Shown here: in pieces, positions 22,901 through 33,800 of the stretch
Position numbering within the stretch: the stretch's first letter is position 1
Layout of the letters: every line of letters starts with the position of its first letter
From: Posidonia oceanica
Taxonomy: Eukaryota > Streptophyta > Magnoliopsida > Alismatales > Posidoniaceae
Direction: 5' to 3'
Assembly: GCA_037176725.1 (NCBI GenBank)
Contig: JAZBRS010000020.1
Location: 54,402,001-54,466,000, forward strand
DNA length: 64,000 nucleotides
Position numbers and translations under genes: made by a program
Notes under the pieces: generated by a model
What the model was told of the DNA's origin: nothing
Database searches by the model: none
What the model saw: the letters and a program-made list of their open reading frames with translations, nothing else

Positions 22901-25579
22901 AAGAGAAGACTAGGGGGGAAAGAGTCACCTGTTCTGCCGTCCGGAGCGTCCTCCCGGCCTCAGCAGTGCCGGAGATGGCCGGCGGGCGTCGTCTGGTTGC
23001 AGCGGTGGACTCCGGGGGCTCGCGAGGGTCAGGATCTGCTCCGAGTGATGCTTTGATGCTTCCTGGACGCTCGGGCACAAGTTCGCGGACCGGCGGTAGA
23101 AAACGGCCCTCTTGGGTTCAGCAGAGACCGCCGGAGGTGGGGGGGACGGTGTGTTGCTCTCTGGATCGAGCGGGGGCTTCTGGGAGGTAGCTGGAGGTTC
23201 GGCGAAGAGGTCTGGATGCTCGGAGGGGCTTTTTGCTGAGCGAGGAGAGGTTTTGGAGTTTGGGCGGATTTCTGGTTTGAAATGGGGCAAGGTGTTTGTA
23301 GTGTTGGGTTCCGTCTGTGGTGGGGGAGAAGGCTGGAGGCTAGGCGGCTTAGGGAGGTGGAGTCGTGGCGAGTGTCTGGGGAAGGTTTGGGGAGAGGAGG
23401 CAGCCTGTGGTGCGGGGAATTTTCAGATGGGTTCGAGTTTGGGAGGATCTGGATTTCAGGAGGTTTGAGGAGGAATGCTGGGCTGTTTCTCTGTGGGAAG
23501 GAGGGGAAGAGTTGCAGGAGGTGTGGGTGAAACTCGGGGGTGAATTCCGAATGAGTTCGGAGGGATTTCGGCCTCTGGTTTGCTGCGGAAGGGAGAGGTG
23601 GACCGTCTGGAACTCTCGGTCGATTTCTGAGGAGGAACCGCTCTCTCTCTTGCTGGGGATTGCGCTCGAATGCTCCGTCTCTCTCCCGGATCAATTCTCA
23701 ACCTTTTCTCCTCTCTTCCCCTCCCGTTTCAGGCCTGACTTCTCCTCCTTTTCTCCTCTGAATTCTGATGAGTTCCATCCTTGGCTTTGCAGGTCTGCCG
23801 CCATTGAATGCTGCCGAGAGGCGATGGCAGGAGCACGGTCGAAGTTCGGCACGCCAGTCTGGCTCGAGCAGGAGGTGGCAGGCCGGGACAGAGCGGCAGG
23901 CGGCGACTACTGTAGCTCTGCAACGCGGGAGGGGAAGGAGGAAGAAGGTACTGTAGCTGTGGGCTGGGCCGGTGTTTGAAAAAAAAAGAAAAAACAGGGT
24001 AACGGGCTGATGAGCCCAGTAAGGAAGAAAGGAAAAGATAAAAAGGAACAAAGAAAGAAAGATGGGAAGAAGGAGGAAAATAAAATAGGAAAAAATAAGA
24101 TAAAAATAAGCAAAAATATTTGATGAATTGGGTTGTAGGTTAGGTGCTTAATTGGATTTTTTAATGACTGTTTTTAGGTTAATTAGTGTGTTTTAGGCTT
24201 GATTAGGGTTCTAGGGCTTTCCTTTGTTGTTAATTCATTTTCCACTTGATTAAGTGTTGGTTAAATTCTTTTAAATTGTTTTTAAAATTGTGTTTTCTTG
24301 TTAAGTATTTTAGGATGTTAACTGAGATTTTTAAGATTTATTTTTAGGTTAATTAGAGTGGGTTTTGCGCTTTTTTAGTTTTAGTCTTTTAGGATTTTCT
24401 TCCTTAAGTCTTTTGAATTATGTTTGATTTTTATTTGTTAATTTTTCTTGATGTTTTTTAGTTGGATTTTTCTGGTTTGATCAAGTGTTTTTAAGTCTTT
24501 CAACTGTATTTTCTTTTTCCTTTTTTAATTAAGTTTTATGTTGTCTTTTCCTTATGTTTATTAGGTTAAGTCTTTTGCCTCCTTTAATTACTTGTTTTAG
24601 TGTTTGATTTTTAATTCTTCTCTTTAGGGTTTGTTTTTTAATTCTTTTAGTGGGGTTTTTATTTTTGGTAGGTTCTGACTTTATTTCAGTTTTTACTTGA
24701 TTTTACAGTATTTTCTTTTAGTTTGTTTTGCATTTTTTAGTCTACATGCTTGGTTTCCTTTTTAGCTTGATTTAATTGAGTTTGAGTTTTTAATTACTTG
24801 TTTAATGTTTTTTAGTTGCTTTTCTTGGAATTCTGATTTGTTTCTTTTATGTTTTGGGGTTTTACAGATTTTTAAGGATTTTCATGGATTTTTGCAAAAG
24901 AAAGAAGAAGGAAGGAAAAAGAAGAAGACAAGGAAAAAAAAAGAGAATAAAAGGGGAAAGAGATAGGTTTGAGGGAAAAGATTTTTAAAATTCAGGGAAA
25001 ATGTTAAAAATAAAATAAAAATAGGAATAAGATAGAGAAGGGATAGGAGTACAAAGGGGGCCCACAGCCAAGCCGGAAAAAGGGCAAGAAGGGGATGAAA
25101 AGAGAGACGATAATCAGGAGAGAGAGAGGAGAGAGAAAACGATAATCCCGGAGAGAGAAAACGATAATTCAAGCAAAAGGAAGGCTTAGGAGTCTTGGAA
25201 AGGGGTGGAACTTGGCGGGTGCGGGGTCTAGGGTTTCTAGTTTTGGTCCCAAAGTTTTGGTTTGGTTTTGAAGAAGTTTTGGAGGGGTTTTGAGGTGTAG
25301 AAAAAGGGTATTTTTGCCTACGTTTCCTAGGATTTTTGGGAGGGGTCTGGTTTGAATTTTTGTAGGCTTTTTGGTGGGTTTGCTAAGTCATCAGGGGTGA
25401 GTTTTCCTATGGATTTTGGTTGATTTTCAGGTTCAGGAAAGGGGGGTAATCCTAGGTCAGATTTGGGCTTGTTTTGAGGGGAAAGAAGGAGAGGAAGGTG
25501 TAGGTTTGGGTCTAGATTCGGGTCCAGCAGCCACCGGAAGGCTCCAAACAATCCAGCCTGTCAAAATGGGGTGTCAACA
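19927..25579 (-). mobile_element. 3' LTR of family B (5653 bp)
   Basis: It begins (minus strand) TGTTGACACCCCATTTTG and ends GGATCGCTACA. From left to right it holds a block shared with LTRs A, C and D (20000-20340), a 30-bp-module array (20690-21490), a segment of repeated ATGCAATTT/GGGACTAAA motifs (21830-22620), a GC-rich stretch (22630-23980), and a T-rich stretch (24110-24880). No gene within is credible: the proline- and arginine-rich open frames in the GC-rich part follow base composition. Confidence 0.93.
20690..21490. repeat. 30-bp module array in 3' LTR, arranged in 90-bp triplets
   Basis: Modules start CACGCAAAACG and come in three main types, ending with AAGACAAAGAAGCGG, GAAAACAAGACTG or AAAAAACTAAAGGG. 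They largely rotate in that order, giving a 90-bp higher-order unit. Because 30 is a multiple of three, open frames cross the array on both strands; the minus-strand product is a 10-residue repeat (RFACPLVFSP type). Confidence 0.93.
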
Positions 25580-25593
25580 GATGCCCCTCCCTG
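25580..25593 (-). promoter_or_regulatory. Polypurine tract of family B
   Basis: The minus strand reads GGGAGGGGCATC directly before the 3' LTR start TGTTGACACC. It matches the tracts of families A and C. Confidence 0.85.
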
Positions 25594-25689
25594 AGCGAGG
25601 CCGAGCGAAGCGAGGCCGCTGCTCAGGGTTGACAAGACACCCCATTTGACCAGCGAGAGCAGAGGGTTGCTATCGGCGTGAGCCACTTA

Positions 25690-25707
25690 TTCGGCGGATG
25701 CGCCGAA
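25690..25707 (-). promoter_or_regulatory. Conserved CATC-loop hairpin, family B
   Basis: Perfect 7-bp stem TTCGGCG / CGCCGAA around a 4-nt loop (CATC on the sense strand). Compared with the family-C copy at 62628-62645, one stem pair is C-G here and T-A there, a compensatory change. Confidence 0.75.
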
Positions 25708-26035
25708 CATCGTGGATCGTTGCCGCAGTGCAATGTGCTGGTGCAAATGGATGAGATGCAATGTATGCGATGCATGCTAATGCGGATGCAATGCAAAAGT
25801 TAGTGCTAGAGTTAGTACCGATGGGGGGACCGAAGCGACGCGGGTGACGCTGGCGATGCTGACGACGCTGAAGAGGGACGTTGTGGTGCACCGCGGAGCT
25901 TGACGGGAGGTCCAGACCTGCCACGAAAGAAGGATAACCAAAGCCACAAAGACGTGACGGGAGAGGTGGACCTTTTCCCGGACGCAGAAGGATGCGGGGC
26001 TCCGTCTTTTGGGACGAAGTCGCGCGGGGAGGTGA

Positions 26036-27290
26036 TAAGTTGTCGGACTTATCGACCGGATGAGTTTCGGATCATCAGCCGAGGGCGATAGTTTACGGTC
26101 CTATCAACCGGAAGGCGCAGTTGTGAGTGATAGTTACTGGATATCAGCCGTATAACATGGTTGCCATAGATAGTTTAGGATATCAGCCTAGATCGATAGT
26201 TTAGGTTATCAGCCTAGCGATAGTTTAGGTTATCAGCCTAGATCGATAGTTTACAGTCCTATCAACTGGAAAGGGCAAACCATGAGTGATAGTTACTGGA
26301 TATCAGCCGTATAACGCAAATGCCGGATAGTTTAGGATATCAGCCTAGATAGATAGTTTAGGATATCAGCCTAGCGATAGTTTAGGTTATCAGCCTAGAT
26401 CGATAGTTTAGGTTATCAGCCTAGCGGCATTGCGAGGGACAGTTACTGGATGTCAGCCGTATAATGCAATTGCGATAGATAGTTTAGGATATCAGCCTAG
26501 ATCGATAGTTTAGGATATCAGCCTGGCGATAGTTTAGGTTATCAGCCTAGATCGATAGTTTAGGGTATCAGCCTAGATCGATAGTTTAGGATATCAGCCT
26601 AGATCGATAGTTTAGGTTATCAGCCTAGAGATAGTTTACAGTCCTATCAATTGGAAAGAGCAATTGCAAGGGATAGTTACTGGATATCAGCCGTATAACG
26701 TAATTGCCATAGATAGTTTAGGATATCAGCCTAGATCGATAGTTTAGGTTATCAGCCTAGATCGATAGTTTAGGATATCAGCCTAGATAGATAGTTTAGG
26801 ATATCAGCCTAGATCGATAGTTTACAGTCCTATCAACTGGAAAGGGCAATTACGAGGGACAGTTACTGGATGTCAGCCGTATAACGCAAATGCCGGATAG
26901 TTTAGGATATCAGCCTAGATAGATAGTTTAGGATATCAGCCTAGCGATAGTTTAGGTTATCAGCCTAGATCGATAGTTTAGGTTATCAGCCTAGCGGCAT
27001 TGCGAGGGACAGTTACTGGATGTCAGCCGTATAACACAACTGCGGGCCAACCATGGATCGGCCAGAAGATAGATAGTTTAGGAATATCAGCCTGAGAATA
27101 GATAGTTTAGGATATCAGCCTGGGAATAGATAGTTTAGGATATCAGCCTGGGAATAGATAGTTTAGGAATATCAGCCTGGGAGTAGATAGTTTAGGATAT
27201 CAGCCTGAGAATAGATAGTTTAGGAATATCAGCCTGGGAGTGCTTGATTGTTGATAGTTTAGGATATCAGCCTGAGGGTGCTTGATTGAT
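26036..27290. repeat. GATA...TATC array, family B
   Basis: Roughly 40 imperfect copies of a 22-26-bp unit, GATAGTTTAGGATATCAGCCTA. Variants with TTTACAGTCCTATCAACTGG or GTTACTGGATATCAGCCG are interspersed at regular intervals, giving a larger unit of about 200-300 bp. The main unit contains GATA-N8-TATC. At the left edge a GATAAG-N8-CTTATC dyad occurs (26034-26054). Related single copies stand in family C (58573, 58617, 62932, 62967). Confidence 0.9.
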
Positions 27291-27404
27291 GAATGATCGA
27301 GTGATGAGTGATTGGTTGATGAGTGATTGAGTGCTGGATGATTGATTGCTGAATGATTGATTGATGAGTGCTTGGTTGCTTGACAAGAGGGGATGAGATC
27401 ATGA

Positions 27405-27770
27405 TGAGAGGCTACTTCTAAAGAGGGAGATGAGGTAATGATGAGAGCTAATGCTAAAGAAGGGGGATGAGGTAATGATGAGAGCTAATGCTAAAGAAGG
27501 GGGATGAGGTAATGACGAGAGCTAATGCCAAAGAAGGGGGATGAGGTAATGAGGAGAGCTAATGCTAAAGAAGGGGGATGAGGTAATGATGAGAGCTAAT
27601 GCTAAAGAAGGGGGATGAGGTAATGATGAGAGCTTGATTGGAAAAGGTGATAAGATATCGGACTTATCGGCCGGCAAAGAGGAGATGAGATAATGATGAG
27701 ATTGATTGATTGGGCAAGGTGATAAGATATCGGACTTATCGGCCGGCAAAGAGGGGATGAGAACAAGGGT
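27405..27770. repeat. Short tandem repeats next to the GATA array
   Basis: About six copies of a 37-38-bp unit (GATGAGGTAATGATGAGAGC TAATGC plus AAAGAAGGGG) run from 27420 to 27640. Then come two copies of a unit with GATAAGATATCGGACTTATC and CGGCCGGCAAAGAGG (27649 and 27719). The GATAAG-N8-CTTATC dyad matches the one at 26034. Confidence 0.85.
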
Positions 27771-27798
27771 GAGATACCGCGGGGTGTCTGAAAAGATG

Positions 27799-27825
27799 CC
27801 CCTGGTATCAGGATGATACCAGGGG
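27799..27825 (-). promoter_or_regulatory. Conserved stem-loop, family B copy
   Basis: Perfect 12-bp stem CCCCTGGTATCA / TGATACCAGGGG with a 3-nt loop. It lies between the extra ORF and the array, as in families A and C. A second half-copy, TCCCTGGTATCGA, follows at 27838. Confidence 0.8.
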
Positions 27826-28207
27826 TTGGTCGAAACGTCCCTGGTATCGAGAAAAGCGAAGGGTGGACAAAACTGACGTGTTTGTCAGACGAATAGTTTG
27901 GGGTACCAGCCCAAAGGAGACTCAGCCAGGGGATGTTTGGTGGCAGGTCGGACGGCGCGGGTTAGCAGAGGTCCTGGAGCCTGGGTCGTTTGCTGAGGAC
28001 TTTCCTGCGTCATGCGAGCAATCAGTCGGGCCAAGGGGCCTCCGGACGTGAGCGACGAGGAGCATGGAATGCATGATCAGCTTTGAAATGTGAATAGCCA
28101 GCGCAAAACAGTTTTCCATTGATAGAATTGTTGGTTACATGCCCGTGACAGGCCAAAAAGTACAGCACAACTTGAAAGGAAGACAGAATGGCAGCTGCAT
28201 GATGGCT

Positions 28208-29410
28208 CTAGCTGATTCGGGCCTTCTTTGGTCTTCCAGAGTCAGGGAACAAGGGACCGCTCGGCGGGACTTCGTCAATGGGCCAGAGATCCTGCACCTC
28301 AGTGATGTACTCAGGGGTACACCTTACACCTCTTATTGCAGCGATGTCTGTCGATCGCACCCCATGCTGCATCAGGTTGGCCAGCTCCTTCGTGGGGGCA
28401 ATTGTACTGAGGGGATATTCTTGAAGGAGCTTAGGCGCTGTGCTGTCGACAAAGGCGCCCTGCTGGAAGCCGAACTGACGCATGACTCTGATAGGGTGAT
28501 ATTCTACACCCGCAGTAAATCCTGGTAGCACAGCCAAACGCATGTCGCGTGTGTTGAAGAAGACAGTGAATGCTTCGGCTGCAGAAGGAATGATGCGCCA
28601 TGTGACTGTGTCGTCTGTCAGTCCCGATAGCCTTTCATATTCTTCCTTGACGCTCTTGACTGCCTTGGCATGGCCGCTGCTGCAGTAGGCCTCGAAAGCG
28701 TGCACTTGGGGGCGCAGAAGGTCTATCTCAGTGTGCGCCGCTAGCCAGACCTGAATGAATGATCCGCAACCATGAAAGTGGCGGCAGCGATGCGAGATGC
28801 GGTCCAGACCGCGGTAGGTTTCTGCCAAGACAACCGGTGCTAGGTCTATTTGGCAAGTCACCACGGCGAGTGCTATTTCAGCGATCTCGACGGCCACTGT
28901 TACCTTGCCATGAGTAAAGACCAGCTCGCCTAGGAAACGGTTGACAAACCCTCGGAGCCACAGCTCGTCTCCGAGTTCAGTGCGCTTTTCCACAATATCA
29001 TCAAAGTACGCTAGGCGAAGCAGAGGCATGGGCCTGCTAGTACAAATCAGCTTCTGCTGGCAACTTTGGGTAGAGAGGCCGGTCAGCTGTTTCAGGACTG
29101 CCATGTATCCGTCAAGCCTCATGAAGATGGGCGGCCCCAAGATCTTGGAAAAGCCGCAGATCCGGTGCACTTCTTCCAGTGTGTGTGTCAGTTCAGTTCT
29201 GCCGAAACGGAAGACATGGTGTGCTGGTTTCCAGAATCGCGCAGCAGCACACAGAAGATGGCGGCTCACCTCTACATCAGCAGCCCTGAGCAGTTTGGTC
29301 GGAATGCCCTACAGGCGCAGCTTCTCACAGTCATCTTTGGTAAGCTTGCCGATCCATTCTCGCAGGATCTCGGAGCAGTGTGTGGGGGTTACCAAGGTAG
29401 GGAAACCCAT
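28208..29410 (-). pseudogene. DUF7745-like extra ORF of family B, one in-frame stop
   Basis: From ATG at 29410 (MGFPTLVT) to the stop at 28208 there are 400 codons, exactly as in family A, with no indel. The only break is TAG at 29309-29311 (CEKLRL*GIP), where family A has Trp, so one G-to-A change explains it. The remaining 353 codons from 29269 are open. Blocks such as RHLLCAAARFWKPAHHVFRF, AETYRGLDR and EYHPIRVMRQFGFQQG are shared with family A. I assign it to the DUF7745/plant-mobile-domain-related proteins from memory; function unknown. It is better preserved than gag-protease of the same element. Confidence 0.8.
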
Positions 29411-30758
29411 TGCACAAATTGCAGGATGTGGGCAGACGGCTGTTACAAGAGTCTTCAGATACCTGTTTGCCAAGACTGCGAATTATCAGAGTTCATATAG
29501 GCACAAAACCATCATAGGAAAGCAGATTCTGAAACTGGTAGAAATAGGTGCAACACATTTAGCAGTAAACATTCAGACTATGGCAATTGAACACGTATAA
29601 GCATAAGGGCATTCTGTTGATGTGGCGGGGACTGTCGGGAACCCCGGGTTATCGCAGCCCGACGGTGCCAACGCATGCTAAGTAGAGGTACTGTCTCAAC
29701 GCTGGAGTAAGCCTTTGCGGAGTGGGATGATCAGAGAGGGTGGAGATGACTGGAAAATGCAGATGCGTGTGATTTGGTGTAGTTTGCCCTCAGTATCGGG
29801 GTGCTTTGGTGCCTGCTGTATGGAAAGGGAGCGGTCCTTAACTCAAGGGACTCTACTCAGACTCCTAACTTGTTGGTGGCGCTCGAGGAAAGGATGTTGG
29901 TGATGCTTGGTGGTGGTGTAGAGAGGACGGGCTCCATGTCAAACTCTCAAGGACTTACACTCACTCCTACCTCTTTCTTCTCTCTTTTTTTTTATGTCGG
30001 CGTGCAGAGCTCTCCTCATTCCTATTTTGGAAGCAAGGAGGACTCGACCCGGGCTTTGACTCTTTTTTGGGGTAGGTGAGAGGTGCGGGGTTACGCGGCC
30101 TGCCTTTATTCTCTTCTTCTTTTTTTCTTTTTTCTTTCCCCCTTTTTTTTTGCGGGAATGGGGCCTTTCCCCCCCTCTCCCTCTTCTTTTCTATCATTCT
30201 CATTTTGTTTTTTTTTTCGTTCCCCTTTTTTCTTTTTTATTTTCCTTCCCTCTTTTTTTTTTTGGCTTGCAGGTTTCCGCTGTCCCCTCCCCCAGGGGAG
30301 ATGGGCGCTAGGGTCTTTCGGGTACAGACTTTTGGCTCTCTTTTTCTCTTTCTTTTTCCGCACATCCAGGCTGGGATATGTACTGCTTTCTGACTAACAC
30401 CTAGCACTCTTCTAATGGGCGTAGGTCCTTAGGGGTTTGGGCATTTCGCCCGCTCTCATTGAGTGGTGGCTCCCTCACTAGTCAAGACATCTAAGTAGCA
30501 TCGGGTGAGGTCGGAAGACTCCTTTCGCAGCAGGCAAGCACCTCCGGTTTTCATCACCGGGCAACTATGCAATGCATGATTTGATAATAGATGCGAATGG
30601 GATGAGCGGAGGGATGCATGGGAGTGTTGCAATGTCAGGAAATGCAAGAGAGTGGATGAAGTGAAGTGGGGAGGAGATAGAGCGAAAAGAGAGGCGAAGA
30701 CATGCAAGTGGTGAAGATATGACAAGTGGGAGGAAGGATCCGCAATGGCTACTTTCGG
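29411..30758 (-). other. Spacer with long pyrimidine tract (+ strand), family B
   Basis: Non-coding. A C/T-rich tract with T runs spans about 30095-30260 on the plus strand, hence purine-rich in the element's RNA. Open frames through it are compositional. The block at 30380-30560 resembles the sequence after pol in family A (about 4930-5060). Confidence 0.7.
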
Positions 30759-30838
30759 CTACTGATAGTACTTCTTGAGGTAGCACGCGTTGGCCGGCTC
30801 GGACTGCTCGACCTGGTCCATGTCCTCAAGAGTTTCTG
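30759..30838 (-). pseudogene. Last ~25 codons of pol, family B
   Basis: The minus strand encodes LEDMDQVEQSEPANACYLKKYYQ-type residues and TAG at 30759-30761. This closely matches the pol end of family A at 4666-4737. It is in a different frame from the upstream gag-protease ORF. Everything of pol between protease and this tail is missing. Confidence 0.85.
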
Positions 30839-33800
30839 TATCCTCGGCGTGCGGCCTCTGTTCTGACAACTTCTCCCGTCTGCTCTGCGGCTGATGATAC
30901 TGCTGCATGTTCTGCTGATACTACTGAAAGCCTTGCCAGTTCTGCGACTGATACTGCTGATGACTTTGCCACTGAAACTTCCGACAACTCTGTCACTGAT
31001 TCCGCTTTCTGTTCTGTTGCCGTTGTTGTGTGATCCACTGGTGCCTCTTCTTCTGAATCTGCTAATGTACTTGTGGAAGGCAGATGCTGTATAAGCCAAC
31101 TAGACCCACCCTCGGTTTGAAGGGTAATGAGCTCATCGGGTCTGAGAGAATCCGACACCACTGAGCTTTCTCCTAGGACCATGATGGAGGTGGAGTCCTC
31201 TCGCAGAGGAGGATCCGTAACCACGGCTTTTCCTTTCCTTTCTGCGGCTTGGTGTCGTGCCAGGTCTTCTACTATGGATTCAAGTTGTTCCTGGTAAAGT
31301 AGCTCCAAATCAGACATCCATGAGTCGACCTGGGTTTCTATCGCCCCTTCTTCTTCCTCATCTGGAGGTGAATCGACATAGTAGGCACCGAGGGCCTGAG
31401 GCACTGGCTCGGCTGCGAGATGGATTACTGTTTTTGGTACTTGTATCTTCTGACTCACGGGCGCGCCTGATTGCGACTGTCCCGGCAAGGGAGACCCAGA
31501 TGGTCTAGTCAGAGGGATTGCAGATGGATATGCTGCCAGAGTGACTGCTGCTGTCAGAGGATGGGCAGAGATGCTCTCTTGAAGGTCCGAGGGCCGGGAG
31601 ACCGCGATGCTCAGCTGGTTCTCCGTGACTGGTGATGACGACGAGAGCTCGGCCTCCGATACCATAGGATCTGGCCATGAAAGTTGCCGGTCTGCGGCAA
31701 GGGGGTGCATGACTGATTGAGCTGGCTATATTGCCTGTGGCGCGGCCTCTGAAACGGGCTGAGCTGTGCTGCTGACTGAACTCAGCGATTGACCTTTCTG
31801 AGAAGGTGGTAGTTGCACTGATGCGACAATGGTTGCATGTGAACTGACTGACTGTGCTTGAATTGGTGCTGGTATTGCTGACGTGACTGCAGGAGAATCA
31901 ACGACTGCCAAATCTGCCAAAGGTTCTGTCAAGTCTGCTGCTTCATGATCCTCGGTCGGAAGGACTGAACAAACTGATCGAGGTGCTGTTGGGCTTGGCT
32001 GGCTTCCATTACAAATCTGAACTGCCCCCGTCGTGCCCGACTGTTCCTCGTCCGAGTAGTAGTCCTCAACGCAGACCCAGTCCTCCTCTGGTGGCGGAGG
32101 GCTTTGACACGGCTCTGACTGCACTACGGCTTGAACTGCACCTGAGTCTAGGATACCTACGCTCGTAAAGTTAGCTAGGCTCCGAGGTATGACCATTCTC
32201 TGATTCTTTGCTTACGGGCGCTTGCCTTTATCGGAGTGAGGGTCGTACCCCAGACCCTCGTTGTCTCTTCGTTCTTCCGCCATGATTGGTTCGGCGATTC
32301 CTTGGCCATGTCGCCCGAGCGGTGTCCCTTTGACGTAGCCCCATCTGTGACAAACGTTCTCGACCATCTGAAAGGGGTTGCTGTGAAAGGCCAAGGAGTT
32401 GACACGCTCGAGATCTGGTAAAAAGTTAACCGGCTCACACCGATTAACGTGATACAAGGTGTTCGAGAGATCAGGATCAAAGGGGACAGTCTGCGAAGAG
32501 ATAGAGGAAATCGCCTCGATCCGCTCCTTCTCAAAATTCTCCGCCATGACAACGATAACATCGTCGCCTCGGCGGAACTTGATCATGCGATGGAGGGTCG
32601 AGGGGATAACCTGATGCTTGTGGAGCCAAGGGCGCCCAAGCAGAAAGTTGAAGTTAGGTTCCAAGTCGACGACGTAGAATTCCACATCGAATGTGACCAG
32701 ACCAATGATCAGAGGAATAATCAAAATCCCTAGAGCGTTGTGGTGAGTATTATCAAAAGCTGTCATTCCCTTTACAGCTGGAGTAATGTCCTCGGCCTTG
32801 AATCCGAGCTTGGTTGCTGTTCACAAGGGACAGACGTTAAGGCCTGACCCATTATCGACCAGTGCAAGGGGAATGCGAAAGTTCTTGAATTGTATCGTGA
32901 CGAACAAGGGTTGATTGTGATTAATCCCCGCCGGAGGCAGCTCATCACTCGTGAAAGTGATGACCTGGGGCTCCACGATCATCCCGACCATGCTTTCCAA
33001 GGCGGCAGGTTCTATGGCTTGGGACACACGGGCGGCTTGGAACACGCGAAGGAAAGCCTCGCGGTGCTCGGCTGAAGTGTGTATTAGGTCCCAGATGGAT
33101 ATGTCGGCCTTAACCTTTTTGCGCTGGGATGTGATGTCAACTTTAGGCTGGCATTTCTTGGTAGCAGGTGGTGTAGTTGTAGGGACAGGTTCAGCTATGG
33201 TGGATTCAAGAGGCTGGCCTGAAGGTATTGGGACTGTAGGCTGGACTAAAGGCGATGGTATTGCAGGTTCTGGGTGGCTATGTCTGGTTACTAGTGCCGG
33301 AGGTCGGTAGACCCTCCCCGATCGCATCACTTCCGCACACATTTCTGTGGCGTAGCTGTAGGGTACGCGATGGGTATCCCGGGTTAGGTTGATAACCACA
33401 GGAGCGCGTGCAGCGAGCACGAGAGGGGCTACAGGCTGAGGAGGACATAGGTAGGAGGGTAGTTGGGAAGGCAAGCTAGGTGGGGATTGAGGTCTTACTA
33501 ATAGGTGTACGGGAAACTCTGGCTGAGGTCTGGCTAGGAGATGTATGGGGGCTTGGGCCCGGGAAAGCATGGCGGCTGATGCAGGAGGACGCTCCGGCCT
33601 GGCGCGCGGTCGGATCATGTGAACGCTCGACTCGGAACCGGCGACAGCTGCAAGATAGAGAGAGACTGGAAAGGGAGTAGAAACATCATGGATAAGCTCG
33701 GAAGGATCTACCACAGATGTGAGAGATCCGGAAGGAAACAAAGAGTGGATTCCTGAGGTCCCTGCGCCTCCTGAATAGGAGTGCTCCGGCAGGGGTCGGC

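Noticed and set aside
30076..30397. Phe/Leu-rich membrane-like frames
   Set aside because: They translate the T/C-rich tract of the family-B spacer in two frames; no conserved feature.
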